From the NCBI GenBank assembly GCA_017511265.1, contig JAFWKV010000033.1, positions 1 to 35,599 of the forward strand: 35,599 nt of DNA, written 5' to 3'. Made by a program: the position numbers and the translations under genes. The notes under the pieces are model-generated. The model was not told the DNA's origin and did no database searches. It saw nothing but the letters and a program-made list of their open reading frames with translations. The DNA is from Clostridia bacterium (GTDB lineage Bacteria > Bacillota > Clostridia > TANB77 > CAG-508). Shown here one piece after another: positions 1 through 8,452 of the stretch (its first letter is position 1; the number at the start of each line of letters is the position of its first letter).

Positions 1-86
1 GCTACGCCTACGCGGTCTACATTTTTTAATAAATATAACCAATGGATAGGGTGATGTTTTTTTATCCCGTCCCAAAAAACAGCAGT
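1..86. repeat. Right part of a foldback repeat cut by the window edge
   Basis: Positions 39-86 match, with few differences, the outer right arm of the large inverted repeat ending at 15747. Shared words are CCAATG, TAGGGTGATGTTTTTTT, CCCGTCCCAAAA and ACAGCA. The matching left arm would lie before base 1, so pairing cannot be seen here. The piece ends about 25 bases before the ribosome binding site of the next gene. Confidence 0.7.
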
Positions 87-126
87 TCCATACATATTGA
101 TAATTTTTGAAAGAAGGGAGAATAAA

Positions 127-408
127 ATGAACGAGATTTTTACAATTCAAAATATAATTTTTTATTTACTAATAATAAACATAATAGGATTTGCTGTAAT
201 GGGAATCGACAAAAGAAGAGCAAAAATGATGGAATGGCGTATTCCAGAAAAATATTTGTTTTTAATAACTCTTTTTGGAGGAGGAATAGGAACAATTACA
301 GGAATGTATACTTTTAGACATAAAACTAAGAAAAAATATTTTACAATAGGATTACCTGCAATTTTGATTATAGAGGTAATTAGTGTAATTTTTTTTATAA
401 TTGGCTAA
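127..408 (+). CDS. DUF1294 family small membrane protein
   Basis: A 93-residue protein of the DUF1294 family, function unknown. The visible family signature is a first membrane segment (about 5-25), the phrase MGIDKRRAK, an arginine-rich WRIPE turn, a glycine-rich LFGGGIGTITGMY segment and RHKTKKKYF before a last hydrophobic helix. The start at 127 is chosen because AAGAAGGGAG lies 6 bases upstream; an in-frame ATG at 97 has no such site. It stands alone: upstream is a repeat and downstream a 330-base non-coding gap. The family call is confident; no function can be given. Confidence 0.85.
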   Translation: MNEIFTIQNIIFYLLIINIIGFAVMGIDKRRAKMMEWRIPEKYLFLITLFGGGIGTITGMYTFRHKTKKKYFTIGLPAILIIEVISVIFFIIG

Positions 409-485
409 ACCTAAAATAATAAGTGCACATAAACCAAAAAAAACAACTGTAAATAAATGGAAAAGTAAAAAACGAACAGATAATC

Positions 486-566
486 TGTGAATAAAATATA
501 TCAAAAAAATATACGGAATAAAGTTATTCACAAAGTTATCCACATTATCCACATAAGTTATTCACA
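486..566. promoter_or_regulatory. Cluster of five DnaA-box-like 9-mers
   Basis: Two perfect TTATCCACA boxes abut at 536-544 and 545-553. TTATTCACA occurs at 524-532 and 558-566, and its reverse complement TGTGAATAA at 486-494. Five boxes in 81 bases of a non-coding gap (409-742) is far more than expected by chance, even in AT-rich DNA. The rest of the gap is AT-rich with no gene. No dnaA, dnaN or rpmH lies nearby, so an origin is unproven; a DnaA-titrating or regulatory locus, or a plasmid-type origin remnant, are alternatives. Confidence 0.55.
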
Positions 567-742
567 ATGAATAAAAAATAAAGTAACCAATTTAAGTTAC
601 ATAAATCTTAAAAAGATAACATAATTTAAAATGTTTATGAAAAAAAAATGAAATATATATGTAACAAAATAATCATTTTTGTAATATTATAGTAATAAAT
701 TAAATATTATTGTAACATTTTATAGAAGGGATGGCTAAGAAT

Positions 743-1080
743 ATGATAAATAGATTAAGAAACACATTGAAATATAGCCAAAATAGATGTAGTCAAGATT
801 GGAATATACAGTTTGAAGAGGTAAAAAAAAAGTAGATAATGGTGCAGTTCTTGTTGATGTTAGAAGTATGCAAGAATTTAATGAAGGGCATTTAAGAGGG
901 GCAATTCATCTTGCAGATTATGATATACCAGCTAAGCATAAATTAGTTTTACCGAATAAAAATCAAACTGTTATTGTGTATTGTCAAAACGGTGGAAGAA
1001 GTAAAAAGGCATACAAAAAACTAAAAAAATTAGGATATACAGATGTGTATAACTTATGTGGTGGACTAGAAAATATGTGA
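743..1080 (+). pseudogene. Rhodanese-like domain gene, frameshifted in a poly-A tract
   Basis: Single-domain rhodanese (sulfurtransferase) gene in two frames. The first frame (in-frame ATGs at 731 and 743) reads through SQDWNIQFEEVKKK and stops at TAG just after a run of nine A (823-831). The other frame carries on without a break as VDNGAVLVDVRSMQEF, then EGHLRGAIHL, the active-site loop CQNGGRS with its catalytic cysteine, and a LCGGLENM end. Ten A would restore one protein of about 113 residues. This may be a real mutation, a sequencing error in the homopolymer, or a gene read by slippage on the A run. The family is clear from the active-site loop; whether it is functional is open. Confidence 0.8.
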
Positions 1081-1093
1081 AAAAATCACTAAG

Positions 1094-1339
1094 TAAAGCG
1101 GAAAAATTATGTTATTATTCAGTGCTAAATTTAATATTTTAGTCAAAGTGTTGATATATAAATACGAAAATCTTTGTGTGTCGCAAGCTACGAATAAAAA
1201 TAACTAGTCTGTAGCTTGCTCCAATCGCACTCGCTTCGCTCGTTTGGTCGCTTACGCAGATTTCCTTTATTTATATATCAACACTTTAGCTACTCTATAT
1301 AAATCAAGACTGAATAGTAACATAATTTTTCTGCTTTTA
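1094..1339. repeat. 246-bp imperfect inverted-repeat element
   Basis: The left arm (1094-1173) and right arm (1258-1339) are imperfect reverse complements: TAAAGCGGAAAAATTATG pairs with CATAATTTTTCTGCTTTTA, and GTTGATATATAAATA with TATTTATATATCAAC. The centre holds a smaller inverted repeat (GCAAGCTAC / GTAGCTTGC) and a CACTCGCTTCGCTCG hairpin. The right arm runs to the -35 box of the lepA promoter. It fills most of the 1081-1395 gap, which has no gene. Confidence 0.8.
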
Positions 1340-1368
1340 TTGTAATTTTCTCCCATATATGATAAAAT
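1340..1368 (+). promoter_or_regulatory. Probable lepA promoter
   Basis: TTGTAA at 1340-1345 and TAAAAT at 1363-1368 are 17 bases apart, 28 bases upstream of the lepA start codon. The -35 box directly touches the end of the right arm of the inverted repeat. Confidence 0.6.
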
Positions 1369-1395
1369 ACCACCAATAAAACAAATGGAGGAACT

Positions 1396-3207
1396 ATGGA
1401 AAACAAACAAGAGCAAATAAGAAATTTTAGTATAATAGCACATATAGATCATGGAAAATCAACATTAGCAGATAGACTAATAGAAATGACAGGAGTACTG
1501 TCGCAAAGAGAAATGGAATCACAAGTATTAGACAATATGGAGATAGAAAAAGAAAGAGGAATAACAATAAAATCACAAGCAGTAAGGATGAAATATAAGG
1601 CAAAAGATGGAAAAGAATACACCCTAAATTTAATAGACACACCAGGGCATGTAGACTTTAATTATGAAGTATCAAGAAGTTTGGCAGCATGTGATGGAGC
1701 AGTGCTTGTAGTAGACTCAAGCCAAGGAGTAGAGGCACAGACATTGGCAAATGTATATTTAGCATTAGATGCAGATTTGGAAATTTTGCCAGTAATAAAC
1801 AAAATAGATTTGCCAAATGCAAGACCAGAAGAAGTAAAAACAGAAATAGAAGACATAATAGGAATTCCAGCAGAAGAAGCACCATGTATATCAGCTAAAT
1901 CAGGTTTAAATGTAGATCAAGTATTAGAAAAAATAGTAACAGATTTGCCAGCACCAAAAGGTGACAAAAATGCAAAAACAAAGTGCCTAATTTTTGACTC
2001 ATATTATGATAATTATAAAGGAGCACTTGCATATATAAGAGTTGTAGATGGACAAGTAAAAGTTGGTGATGAAATAAAGCTAATGGCTACAAACAAAAAC
2101 TTTACAGTAACAGAGGTAGGATATTTTGCACCAGGTACATATATGCCACAGGAAAAGTTGGAAGCAGGTGAAGTAGGCTATATAGCAGCAAGTATAAAAA
2201 ATATTTCAGACATTCATGTTGGAGACACAATAACACAAAAAGAAAACCCTGCAGACAAGCCACTAAAAGGATATAAAAAAGTAACACCAATGGTATATTG
2301 TGGCTTATATCCAATAGATGGAAGTGAATATGAAAACCTAAAAATTGCATTAGAAAAGCTAAAACTAAATGATGCTGCGTTAGAATATGAAGCAGAAACA
2401 TCAGCAGCACTCGGATTTGGATTTAGATGTGGCTTCTTAGGATTACTTCATTTAGAAATAATAGAAGAAAGATTAGATAGGGAATTTGATTTAGGACTAA
2501 TTACAACTGCGCCATCAGTAATATATAGAGTTCATAAAACAGATGGACAAGTTTTAGAAATATATAATCCAACAGACCTACCAGTACCACAAGAAATTTC
2601 ATATATAGAAGAGCCATTTGTTACAGCACAAATATTCACACCAAAAGAATACGTAGGAAACATAATGGAAATATGTCAAAACAGACGTGGCATATATGTT
2701 GATATGAAATACTTAGACGAAAATAGAGTAACACTTGTATACGAAATGCCACTAAATGAAATAATATATGACTTTTTTGATAACTTAAAATCAAAAACCA
2801 AAGGATATGCATCATTTGATTATGAATTTAAAGAATATGTAAAATCAAACTTAGTAAAACTCGATATTAGAGTAAACGGAGAAAATGTAGATGCACTTTC
2901 ATTTATAGTACATAAAGACTCAGCATATAACAGAGGAAAGAAAATGGTGGAAAAACTAAAAACGGTTATTCCAAGACAATTATTTACAATTCCATTGCAA
3001 GCTGTTATCGGAGGACAAATTATTGCAAGAGAAACCATTTCGGCAATGAGAAAAGATGTACTTGCCAAATGCTATGGTGGAGATATTACAAGAAAGAAAA
3101 AATTACTTGAAAAGCAAAAAAGAGGAAAGAAAAGAATGAGACAGGTTGGTAATGTAGAAATGCCACAAGAAGCTTTTTTATCTGTGCTTAAATTAGATGA
3201 TGAGTGA
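1396..3207 (+). CDS. lepA: Elongation factor 4 (LepA), ribosomal GTPase
   Basis: EF4/LepA, a translation GTPase that acts on the ribosome and is linked to back-translocation and 30S maturation. At 603 residues it has the usual family length. G motifs are in order: AHIDHGKST (15-23), RGITIKSQ (54-61), DTPGH (81-85), NKIDLPNA (135-142) and SAKSG. These are followed by the EF2-like domains and the LepA-specific C-terminal domain ([19 protein letters not shown]). AATGGAGGAACT precedes the ATG by a normal spacing. A TTGTAA-17-TAAAAT promoter lies just upstream. The last three codons (GAT GAG TGA) form the left end of the inverted repeat at 3199-3310, an odd overlap of coding sequence and repeat arm. 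Confidence 0.97.
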   Translation: MENKQEQIRNFSIIAHIDHGKSTLADRLIEMTGVLSQREMESQVLDNMEIEKERGITIKSQAVRMKYKAKDGKEYTLNLIDTPGHVDFNYEVSRSLAACDGAVLVVDSSQGVEAQTLANVYLALDADLEILPVINKIDLPNARPEEVKTEIEDIIGIPAEEAPCISAKSGLNVDQVLEKIVTDLPAPKGDKNAKTKCLIFDSYYDNYKGALAYIRVVDGQVKVGDEIKLMATNKNFTVTEVGYFAPGTYMPQEKLEAGEVGYIAASIKNISDIHVGDTITQKENPADKPLKGYKKVTPMVYCGLYPIDGSEYENLKIALEKLKLNDAALEYEAETSAALGFGFRCGFLGLLHLEIIEERLDREFDLGLITTAPSVIYRVHKTDGQVLEIYNPTDLPVPQEISYIEEPFVTAQIFTPKEYVGNIMEICQNRRGIYVDMKYLDENRVTLVYEMPLNEIIYDFFDNLKSKTKGYASFDYEFKEYVKSNLVKLDIRVNGENVDALSFIVHKDSAYNRGKKMVEKLKTVIPRQLFTIPLQAVIGGQIIARETISAMRKDVLAKCYGGDITRKKKLLEKQKRGKKRMRQVGNVEMPQEAFLSVLKLDDE

Positions 3208-3310
3208 TGCTTTGGGGACGGAGGAAAAAGTATCACTTGCATAAAAACTGAAAAAATTAAATATTTTAACAAGTGATACTTTTTCCTCCGTCCCCAAAGC
3301 ATCACTCATC
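3199..3310. repeat. Perfect 41-bp inverted repeat overlapping the lepA stop codon
   Basis: The arms 3199-3239 and 3270-3310 are exact reverse complements around a 30-base AT-rich loop. The arm contains TTTGGGGACGGAGG, related to the GGGGACGGG word of the repeats at 22354 and 28949. The left arm starts inside lepA (GATGAGTGA) and the right arm ends directly before the GGAAGGAGA ribosome binding site of rlmB. There is no U-run, so it is not a typical terminator, although transcripts would fold strongly. Confidence 0.93.
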
Positions 3311-3324
3311 GGAAGGAGAAGTTT

Positions 3325-4068
3325 ATGGAAAATCAAGTTGAAGGAAGAAATTCAGTTTTGGAATTGCTAGAAAGTGAAAAGGATATAAATAAGATATTTA
3401 TAACCAAAGGAGAGCATCATGGCTCAATAAATAAAATTATAGCAAAAGCAAAAGAAAATAAAATAGTTATAATCGAAAAAGATAAAAGGCAAATGGAAGA
3501 AATGGCTCAAACTAACAACTATCAGGGAGTAATAGCAATAGTTCCGCCATTTGAATACTGTGAAATCGAAGATATTTTACAAACAGCAAAGGAAAAAAAT
3601 GAAGATCCATTTGTATTAATATTAGATGGTATAGAGGATCCACACAATTTAGGCTCTATTATAAGAACTGCAGAAACAGCAGGAGTACATGGGGTGATAA
3701 TACCTAAAAGAAGAGCAGTACAAGTGAATGCAACAGTAAACAAAGCATCTGCAGGAGCTGTAGAACATATGAATATTGCGAGAGTAACAAATATAACAGA
3801 TAGTATACAGAAGCTAAAGAATGAAGGTCTTTGGATATGTGGAACAGACATAAATACAGAAACGTATTATTATAATCAAGACCTAACAGGACCTTTAGGT
3901 ATAGTAATTGGAAACGAGGGTAAGGGAATTAGCGAAAAAGTTAAAAAGAATTGTGACTTTTTAGTAAAAATACCAATGAAAGGCAAAGTAACATCACTTA
4001 ATGCCTCAGTTTCAACAGGAATTATTATTTATGAAGCACTAAAACAACGAAGCAATACGTTTAATTAG
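3325..4068 (+). CDS. rlmB: 23S rRNA (guanosine-2'-O-)-methyltransferase RlmB (TrmH/SpoU family)
   Basis: SpoU-class methyltransferase, 247 residues, of the RlmB type that methylates the ribose of a conserved guanosine in 23S rRNA using S-adenosylmethionine. It has an N-terminal substrate-binding domain starting VEGRNSVLELL. The three SpoU motifs follow: DPHNLGSIIRTAE (motif 1), IVIGNEGKGI (motif 2) and the knot-forming SLNASVSTGIIIYE (motif 3). The start is set by GGAAGGAGA 6 bases upstream. It follows lepA across a 117-base gap occupied by a perfect inverted repeat. TrmH paralogues share these motifs, so the exact target base is inferred from the N-terminal domain. Confidence 0.9.
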   Translation: MENQVEGRNSVLELLESEKDINKIFITKGEHHGSINKIIAKAKENKIVIIEKDKRQMEEMAQTNNYQGVIAIVPPFEYCEIEDILQTAKEKNEDPFVLILDGIEDPHNLGSIIRTAETAGVHGVIIPKRRAVQVNATVNKASAGAVEHMNIARVTNITDSIQKLKNEGLWICGTDINTETYYYNQDLTGPLGIVIGNEGKGISEKVKKNCDFLVKIPMKGKVTSLNASVSTGIIIYEALKQRSNTFN

Positions 4069-4107
4069 CTAATAATTAATTCAGTTATTTTTTTATAATT
4101 CTAGACT

Positions 4108-4135
4108 TGCTATTATTTATATATCAACACTTTGA
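4108..4135. repeat. Fragment of the 1094-1339 repeat
   Basis: TATTTATATATCAACACT followed by TTGACTA is the exact reverse complement of 1139-1163 in the left arm of the element at 1094-1339. No second arm is seen here, so it is a solo remnant in the gap after rlmB. Confidence 0.65.
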
Positions 4136-4206
4136 CTAAAGTTTATAATTTTAAGGTTAATTGTAACAAAAAACAACTAAATTAATTATTTTTCTTTCAA
4201 ATTTAC

Positions 4207-4235
4207 TTGATTAATTCAAGCAGTATGTATATAAT
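4207..4235 (+). promoter_or_regulatory. Probable promoter of the 4262 gene
   Basis: TTGATT (4207-4212) and TATAAT (4230-4235) are 17 bases apart, 27 bases before the start codon. Confidence 0.6.
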
Positions 4236-4261
4236 ATTCTTGTAAAAAAGGAGGAATAACT

Positions 4262-6121
4262 ATGACCCCTAAGAAGAAAAAACTTTTGATAATAATAATA
4301 CCAATAATTACAATTGTAATAATAGGAATAATACTTACAATTCTGTATATAACAACTGACTTTTTAAAATCAAACAAAACACTATTTTATAAATATATAT
4401 CACAAAATATGAATGTTGCAAAAATGTTAGTTGATAACACAAGTGAAAAAGAATATACAAATTTATTAAGACAGAATAAATATGAATCAAAATCAGAACT
4501 ATCAAGTTCATATACCGAAAAAATTAATACAAGTGATGAAAACAAAAATAATGACATAAACAAATTAAAACTAACAATGGAAGAACAATCAGAATATTTA
4601 AATGACTATGACTATAAAGATATAAACATAAATTTCAATAATGAAAACATTTTTAGAACAGAATATATACATGATGGAGAGATTTATGGATTAAGATTTC
4701 CAGAAAAATTTAATCAGTTTTTGGCTGTAAAAAATAACAACATAAAGCAAGTGGCCCAAAATGCAGGATTAACAGAAGACCAAATAGCACTAATTCCAAA
4801 CCAAATTAAAGAATTTAATTACACTGAAATTTTTAATTTTACAGATGAAGAATTGGCCACGATACAAGATAGATACTTAAAAATAATTGACGAAAGCATA
4901 CCAAATGATAAATACTCAAAACAAAAACCAATGATTACTGTAGGTGAAAAAAGCTACAATACAACCGCATATTCTGTAACACTAACACAAGAACAAGCAA
5001 ACGATATATATATAAAGCTACTAGAACAACTAAAAAATGATGACGTAGTTTTAAATAAAATTTCACAATTAGAGCCAATTGCACTAATATTAAATTTAGT
5101 AAAAAATGATGAAAGTGCACAAGATACTGAATATTTAAAAAACTTATATGTTAATTTTATTGATGAAACAATAAAAAAAATAGAAGAAAATAATATCGGC
5201 ACAAGTGAAGTAAAATATACAGTATATGTAGTTAATGGAAATATTGTAAGAACACAAATATTAGAAGAAGCTAGACAAACAAATATTGATTATACATATA
5301 CTGAAGAGGGGATACAGGTAAATATACAAAACAGAACAGCAAATGAACAACAAGAAAATCAAGAAATTATAAACATAGAAAAAAACAATAATAATGAAGA
5401 AAGCAAATTTAAAGTAAAATTTGAGAAAACATTAGGAGATGAAATATCAACATCAGAAATATATAGAAATATAAAAACAAATGGACAATCAGTAACAACT
5501 GAAAGTGGCATTGAATTAAATATGGCAAGTGATAATCTATTGAAAATAGAATTAAAGCAAGAGACAGAACTTAGCCAACAAATTGAAAGAAAATTGAATA
5601 TAGATGAAGCAAATTGTGTTATAGCTAATAATTACGAAGCAAATTTAGTAACATCATGGGTAAATATGATTAGGGATTTCTTTAAAACTAAGGTTCAAGA
5701 AAATCAAACAACAATCACAAATTTAAAGAAAATTGAGCCAATAGGAAATATTCTAGGGGAACCAAAAGAAGAACCAATAGTACAAGAAGAAAATCATGTT
5801 ACAGAAGTTGATAAAAATAGATTTAATGCAAAGTTTGAATTTTATACAGGTAAAGAAAAAAGTTATGAAGATGTTGTAAAACTATTAGAAGAAACTAAAG
5901 AATGTTTAAAAAATGTACAAGTTTCATATAGCAATGATGGAAGCTCTGTAGACAAGAAAAAACTGCAAGCTGTAAAATTAACTATCGAAGAAAATAATAA
6001 AAATGAAGAAATAGTAAAAGAATTAACAGAAAAACTAGAAGAAAATCAAAAATTCACAGTAGAAATTACCAAAAATAGTAATGATGTAGTAGAAACTATA
6101 ATAATAACTGCAAATAAATAA
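4262..6121 (+). CDS. Membrane-anchored protein of unknown function
   Basis: A 619-residue protein that I do not recognise with certainty. A basic start (TPKKKK) is followed by one strong membrane segment at about 8-31, then a long Lys/Glu/Asn-rich region predicted to lie outside the membrane. No enzyme motif, cysteine pair or cell-wall anchor is visible. The layout (KSNKTLFYKYI after the membrane segment, then alternating helical and strand-like stretches) recalls uncharacterised clostridial anchored proteins; a DUF6583-type relation is possible but unverified. AAGGAGGAATAACT sets the start. ppaC follows after 15 bases with its own strong ribosome binding site, so the two are probably co-transcribed. 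Confidence 0.75.
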   Translation: MTPKKKKLLIIIIPIITIVIIGIILTILYITTDFLKSNKTLFYKYISQNMNVAKMLVDNTSEKEYTNLLRQNKYESKSELSSSYTEKINTSDENKNNDINKLKLTMEEQSEYLNDYDYKDININFNNENIFRTEYIHDGEIYGLRFPEKFNQFLAVKNNNIKQVAQNAGLTEDQIALIPNQIKEFNYTEIFNFTDEELATIQDRYLKIIDESIPNDKYSKQKPMITVGEKSYNTTAYSVTLTQEQANDIYIKLLEQLKNDDVVLNKISQLEPIALILNLVKNDESAQDTEYLKNLYVNFIDETIKKIEENNIGTSEVKYTVYVVNGNIVRTQILEEARQTNIDYTYTEEGIQVNIQNRTANEQQENQEIINIEKNNNNEESKFKVKFEKTLGDEISTSEIYRNIKTNGQSVTTESGIELNMASDNLLKIELKQETELSQQIERKLNIDEANCVIANNYEANLVTSWVNMIRDFFKTKVQENQTTITNLKKIEPIGNILGEPKEEPIVQEENHVTEVDKNRFNAKFEFYTGKEKSYEDVVKLLEETKECLKNVQVSYSNDGSSVDKKKLQAVKLTIEENNKNEEIVKELTEKLEENQKFTVEITKNSNDVVETIIITANK

Positions 6122-6136
6122 GGAGGAAATAAAATA

Positions 6137-7054
6137 ATGAGTAAAGTATTAGTATTCGGACACAAAAATCCAGACACAGACACAATTTGTTCTGCTATAG
6201 TTATGGCAGATATGCAAAACAAAATGGGAGTTGAAGCAGAAGCTACACGTTTAGGAGAGATAAACAAAGAAACAAAATATGCTTTAGACTATTTCAAAGC
6301 AGAATTACCAAGAATGATAGACAAAGTGGAAGAAGGGCAAGAAGTAATATTAGTTGACCATAACGAATTTCAACAAAGTGTAGATGGAATAGAAAATGCA
6401 AAAATAACAACCGTAGTTGATCACCACAGAATTGCAAATTTTACAACAGCAGAACCGCTATTTTACCATGCAGAACCACTAGGATGTACAGCAACAATAT
6501 TATACAGAGTGTCTAAAATGAACAATATGCCAATAGAACCACAAATGGCAGGATTAATGCTAAGTGCAATTATTTCTGATACATTATTATTTAAATCACC
6601 TACATGTACAGAAGTAGATAAAAAAGTTGCAGAAGATCTTGCTAAAATAGCAGGAGTAGATTTGGATAAATATGGTTTAGATTTACTAAAAGCAGGAACA
6701 GACTTAGATGATTTAACAGAAGAAGAATTACTAAAATTAGATGCTAAAACAATCGAAAAAAATGGTGTAAAGGTTGTAATTGACCAAGTAAATACAATAA
6801 ACATAGAAGATATACTAAAAAAACAAGACAAAATTGAAGAGGCAATGAATAAAACAATAGAAAAAGAAGAACTGGACTTATTTGTATTTGTTGTAACAGA
6901 TATTTTAAATAGCAATTCAGAAATTTTAGTATTAGGTAACAGAAAAGATATAGTTGAAAAGTCATATAAACTAGAGAATAACAGGGCTTTCTTGGAAGGA
7001 GTTGTTTCAAGAAAAAAACAAATTTTACCGATGATTGACAAAAATATAGATTAA
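6137..7054 (+). CDS. ppaC: Manganese-dependent inorganic pyrophosphatase (family II)
   Basis: Cytosolic family II (DHH-type) pyrophosphatase, 305 residues, which hydrolyses pyrophosphate to phosphate and so drives biosynthetic reactions forward. Metal ligands are visible at the expected places: H9, D13 and D15 in GHKNPDTD, D74 in VDHNE, D95-H96-H97 in VVDHHR, and D148 in ISDTL. The C-terminal phosphate-binding motif SRKKQ lies at about 291-295. No CBS or DRTGG insert is present, so it is the short, non-nucleotide-regulated form. AAGGAGGAAAT precedes the ATG. The 3' end of the gene contains the -35 box of the next promoter. Confidence 0.96.
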   Translation: MSKVLVFGHKNPDTDTICSAIVMADMQNKMGVEAEATRLGEINKETKYALDYFKAELPRMIDKVEEGQEVILVDHNEFQQSVDGIENAKITTVVDHHRIANFTTAEPLFYHAEPLGCTATILYRVSKMNNMPIEPQMAGLMLSAIISDTLLFKSPTCTEVDKKVAEDLAKIAGVDLDKYGLDLLKAGTDLDDLTEEELLKLDAKTIEKNGVKVVIDQVNTINIEDILKKQDKIEEAMNKTIEKEELDLFVFVVTDILNSNSEILVLGNRKDIVEKSYKLENNRAFLEGVVSRKKQILPMIDKNID

Positions 7055-7063
7055 GTGTATAAT
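7035..7063 (+). promoter_or_regulatory. Consensus promoter across the ppaC stop codon
   Basis: TTGACA (7035-7040) and TATAAT (7058-7063) are 17 bases apart, a perfect sigma-A consensus. The -35 box lies inside the last codons of ppaC. It should drive the NlpC/P60 gene and probably comEC. Confidence 0.75.
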
Positions 7064-7106
7064 GTGCATATTCTAATTTATATTTATAAAATAGGAGAAA
7101 AAATAT

Positions 7107-8438
7107 ATGAAAAAATTCAAATTAAGTATGCTAACATGTGCAACCATGGTAGCAATATCTACAGCATCATTTGGAGCAACAGGAAAGGTTAATACAGATA
7201 CAGCAAGAATCAGAAGTGAAGCATCAAGTGAAAGTTCAATAATAGACTTATTATCTATAGATGATAAAGTAGAAATCTTAGAAGAAGCGGGAGACTGGTA
7301 TAAAATAAAATCAGGAGAAAAAACAGGATATATCAGTAAAAGTCTTCTAGATGTTGATGGAACTGTCGAAAAACAAGAAACAAAAGTAGAAGAAACTAAT
7401 ACAAATGAAACTGTTACAAATGAGGTAACAGAAAACACAACAGAACCAAAAGCTACAGAAGAAGCTGCTGAAGCTGAAAAAGAGCAAGAAACAACCACAG
7501 CAACGGAAAAAGAAGAAAGTAAATTGAAAGAATCATTTGTAGGTAATTTATCATCAGAAGTTACAATAAAAATATTACCAAGCATCAATTCTATTGATAT
7601 TGCAAAAATAGAAAAGAATACAGAAATAACAGTTGTTGAAATAATAAATGATTGGTGCCACATTGAAGCAGGTAAATTTTCTGGTTGGGCTAGAGTTAAA
7701 GTAGTAGAAGGAGCAATAACAGAGCAAAATAATGAAGAACAAACAGCTACTGAAGAAGAAACTACAGAAGAAGTAACTGAAACAAAAAAAGGATATGTCA
7801 ATGTAGAATCTGTAAATATCAGAAAAGAAAAGAGTACATCATCTGACATATTAGATAATTTAACAAAAAATTCAGAGGTTACTATTTTAGCTGAAGAAGG
7901 CGAATGGTATAAAATAAAAATAAACGATTCTATTGGATATGTATCAAAACAATACATCTCTGATAAAAAAGTTGAAGAAGTCACATCAAGAGCTTCAGAT
8001 ACAGCAAGACAAATTTTAGAAAATAAAGAACCAGAAGAGAAAGCTGATACAGCAGAAACAACAACTAAAAAAACAAGTTCAAAAAGTGGAGCAGAAGTTG
8101 TAGCTTTTGCAAAACAATATTTAGGATATGATTATGTATCAGGAGGGGCAAGCCCAAGTACAGGTTTTGACTGTTCTGGATTTACAAGTTATGTATATAA
8201 AAACTTTGGAGTATCTCTAAATAGAACATCATCTGGTCAAAAAAGTGATGGAGTAGCAGTTAGTAAATCAGAGCTAGAACAAGGAGATATATTATGTTTT
8301 AGTGGACATGTGGGAATATACATAGGTAATAACCAATTTATACATGCATCAAATCCTTCAGGAGGAGTAAAAATAACATCACTTTCAGATAGCTATTATG
8401 TTAAAAACTATATAACAGCAAGAAGAGTGCTAGAGTAA
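7107..8438 (+). CDS. Secreted SH3b / NlpC-P60 peptidoglycan hydrolase
   Basis: A 443-residue exported cell-wall hydrolase. A signal peptide spans about 1-24 (ending ASFGA). Three bacterial SH3 domains follow at roughly 27-82, 140-196 (more diverged) and 224-283, with phrases such as DWYKIKSGEKTGYIS and EWYKIKINDSIGYVS. Thr/Glu-rich linkers separate them. The C-terminal NlpC/P60 domain (about 325-443) has C356 in FDCSGF, H401 in GHVGIYIG and H413 in FIHAS, the expected catalytic triad. Such enzymes cut the stem peptide, typically the D-Glu to diamino-acid bond. GGAGAAAAAAT precedes the ATG, and the gene has its own consensus promoter. comEC begins 14 bases later. Confidence 0.93.
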   Translation: MKKFKLSMLTCATMVAISTASFGATGKVNTDTARIRSEASSESSIIDLLSIDDKVEILEEAGDWYKIKSGEKTGYISKSLLDVDGTVEKQETKVEETNTNETVTNEVTENTTEPKATEEAAEAEKEQETTTATEKEESKLKESFVGNLSSEVTIKILPSINSIDIAKIEKNTEITVVEIINDWCHIEAGKFSGWARVKVVEGAITEQNNEEQTATEEETTEEVTETKKGYVNVESVNIRKEKSTSSDILDNLTKNSEVTILAEEGEWYKIKINDSIGYVSKQYISDKKVEEVTSRASDTARQILENKEPEEKADTAETTTKKTSSKSGAEVVAFAKQYLGYDYVSGGASPSTGFDCSGFTSYVYKNFGVSLNRTSSGQKSDGVAVSKSELEQGDILCFSGHVGIYIGNNQFIHASNPSGGVKITSLSDSYYVKNYITARRVLE

Positions 8439-8452
8439 AGAGAGGTAAATAA

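Noticed and set aside
97..126. Upstream ATG for the DUF1294 gene
   Set aside because: No ribosome binding site; the ATG at 127 has a strong one and gives the family's usual start.
486..566. Confirmed chromosomal origin
   Set aside because: DnaA boxes alone are not enough; no dnaA, dnaN or rpmH nearby and no skew data can be computed here.
1427..1885. Long minus-strand open frames inside lepA
   Set aside because: They are shadows of a clear plus-strand gene, with Leu/Phe-rich text and no ribosome binding sites.
3199..3310. Ordinary intrinsic terminator for lepA
   Set aside because: The 41-bp perfect arms are far too long, there is no U-run, and the arm begins inside the coding sequence.
7073..7984. 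A 303-codon minus-strand frame opposite the NlpC/P60 gene
   Set aside because: It is the Ser/Val/Phe-rich complement of a Glu/Thr/Lys-rich coding sequence, with no family motif and a clear gene on the other strand.
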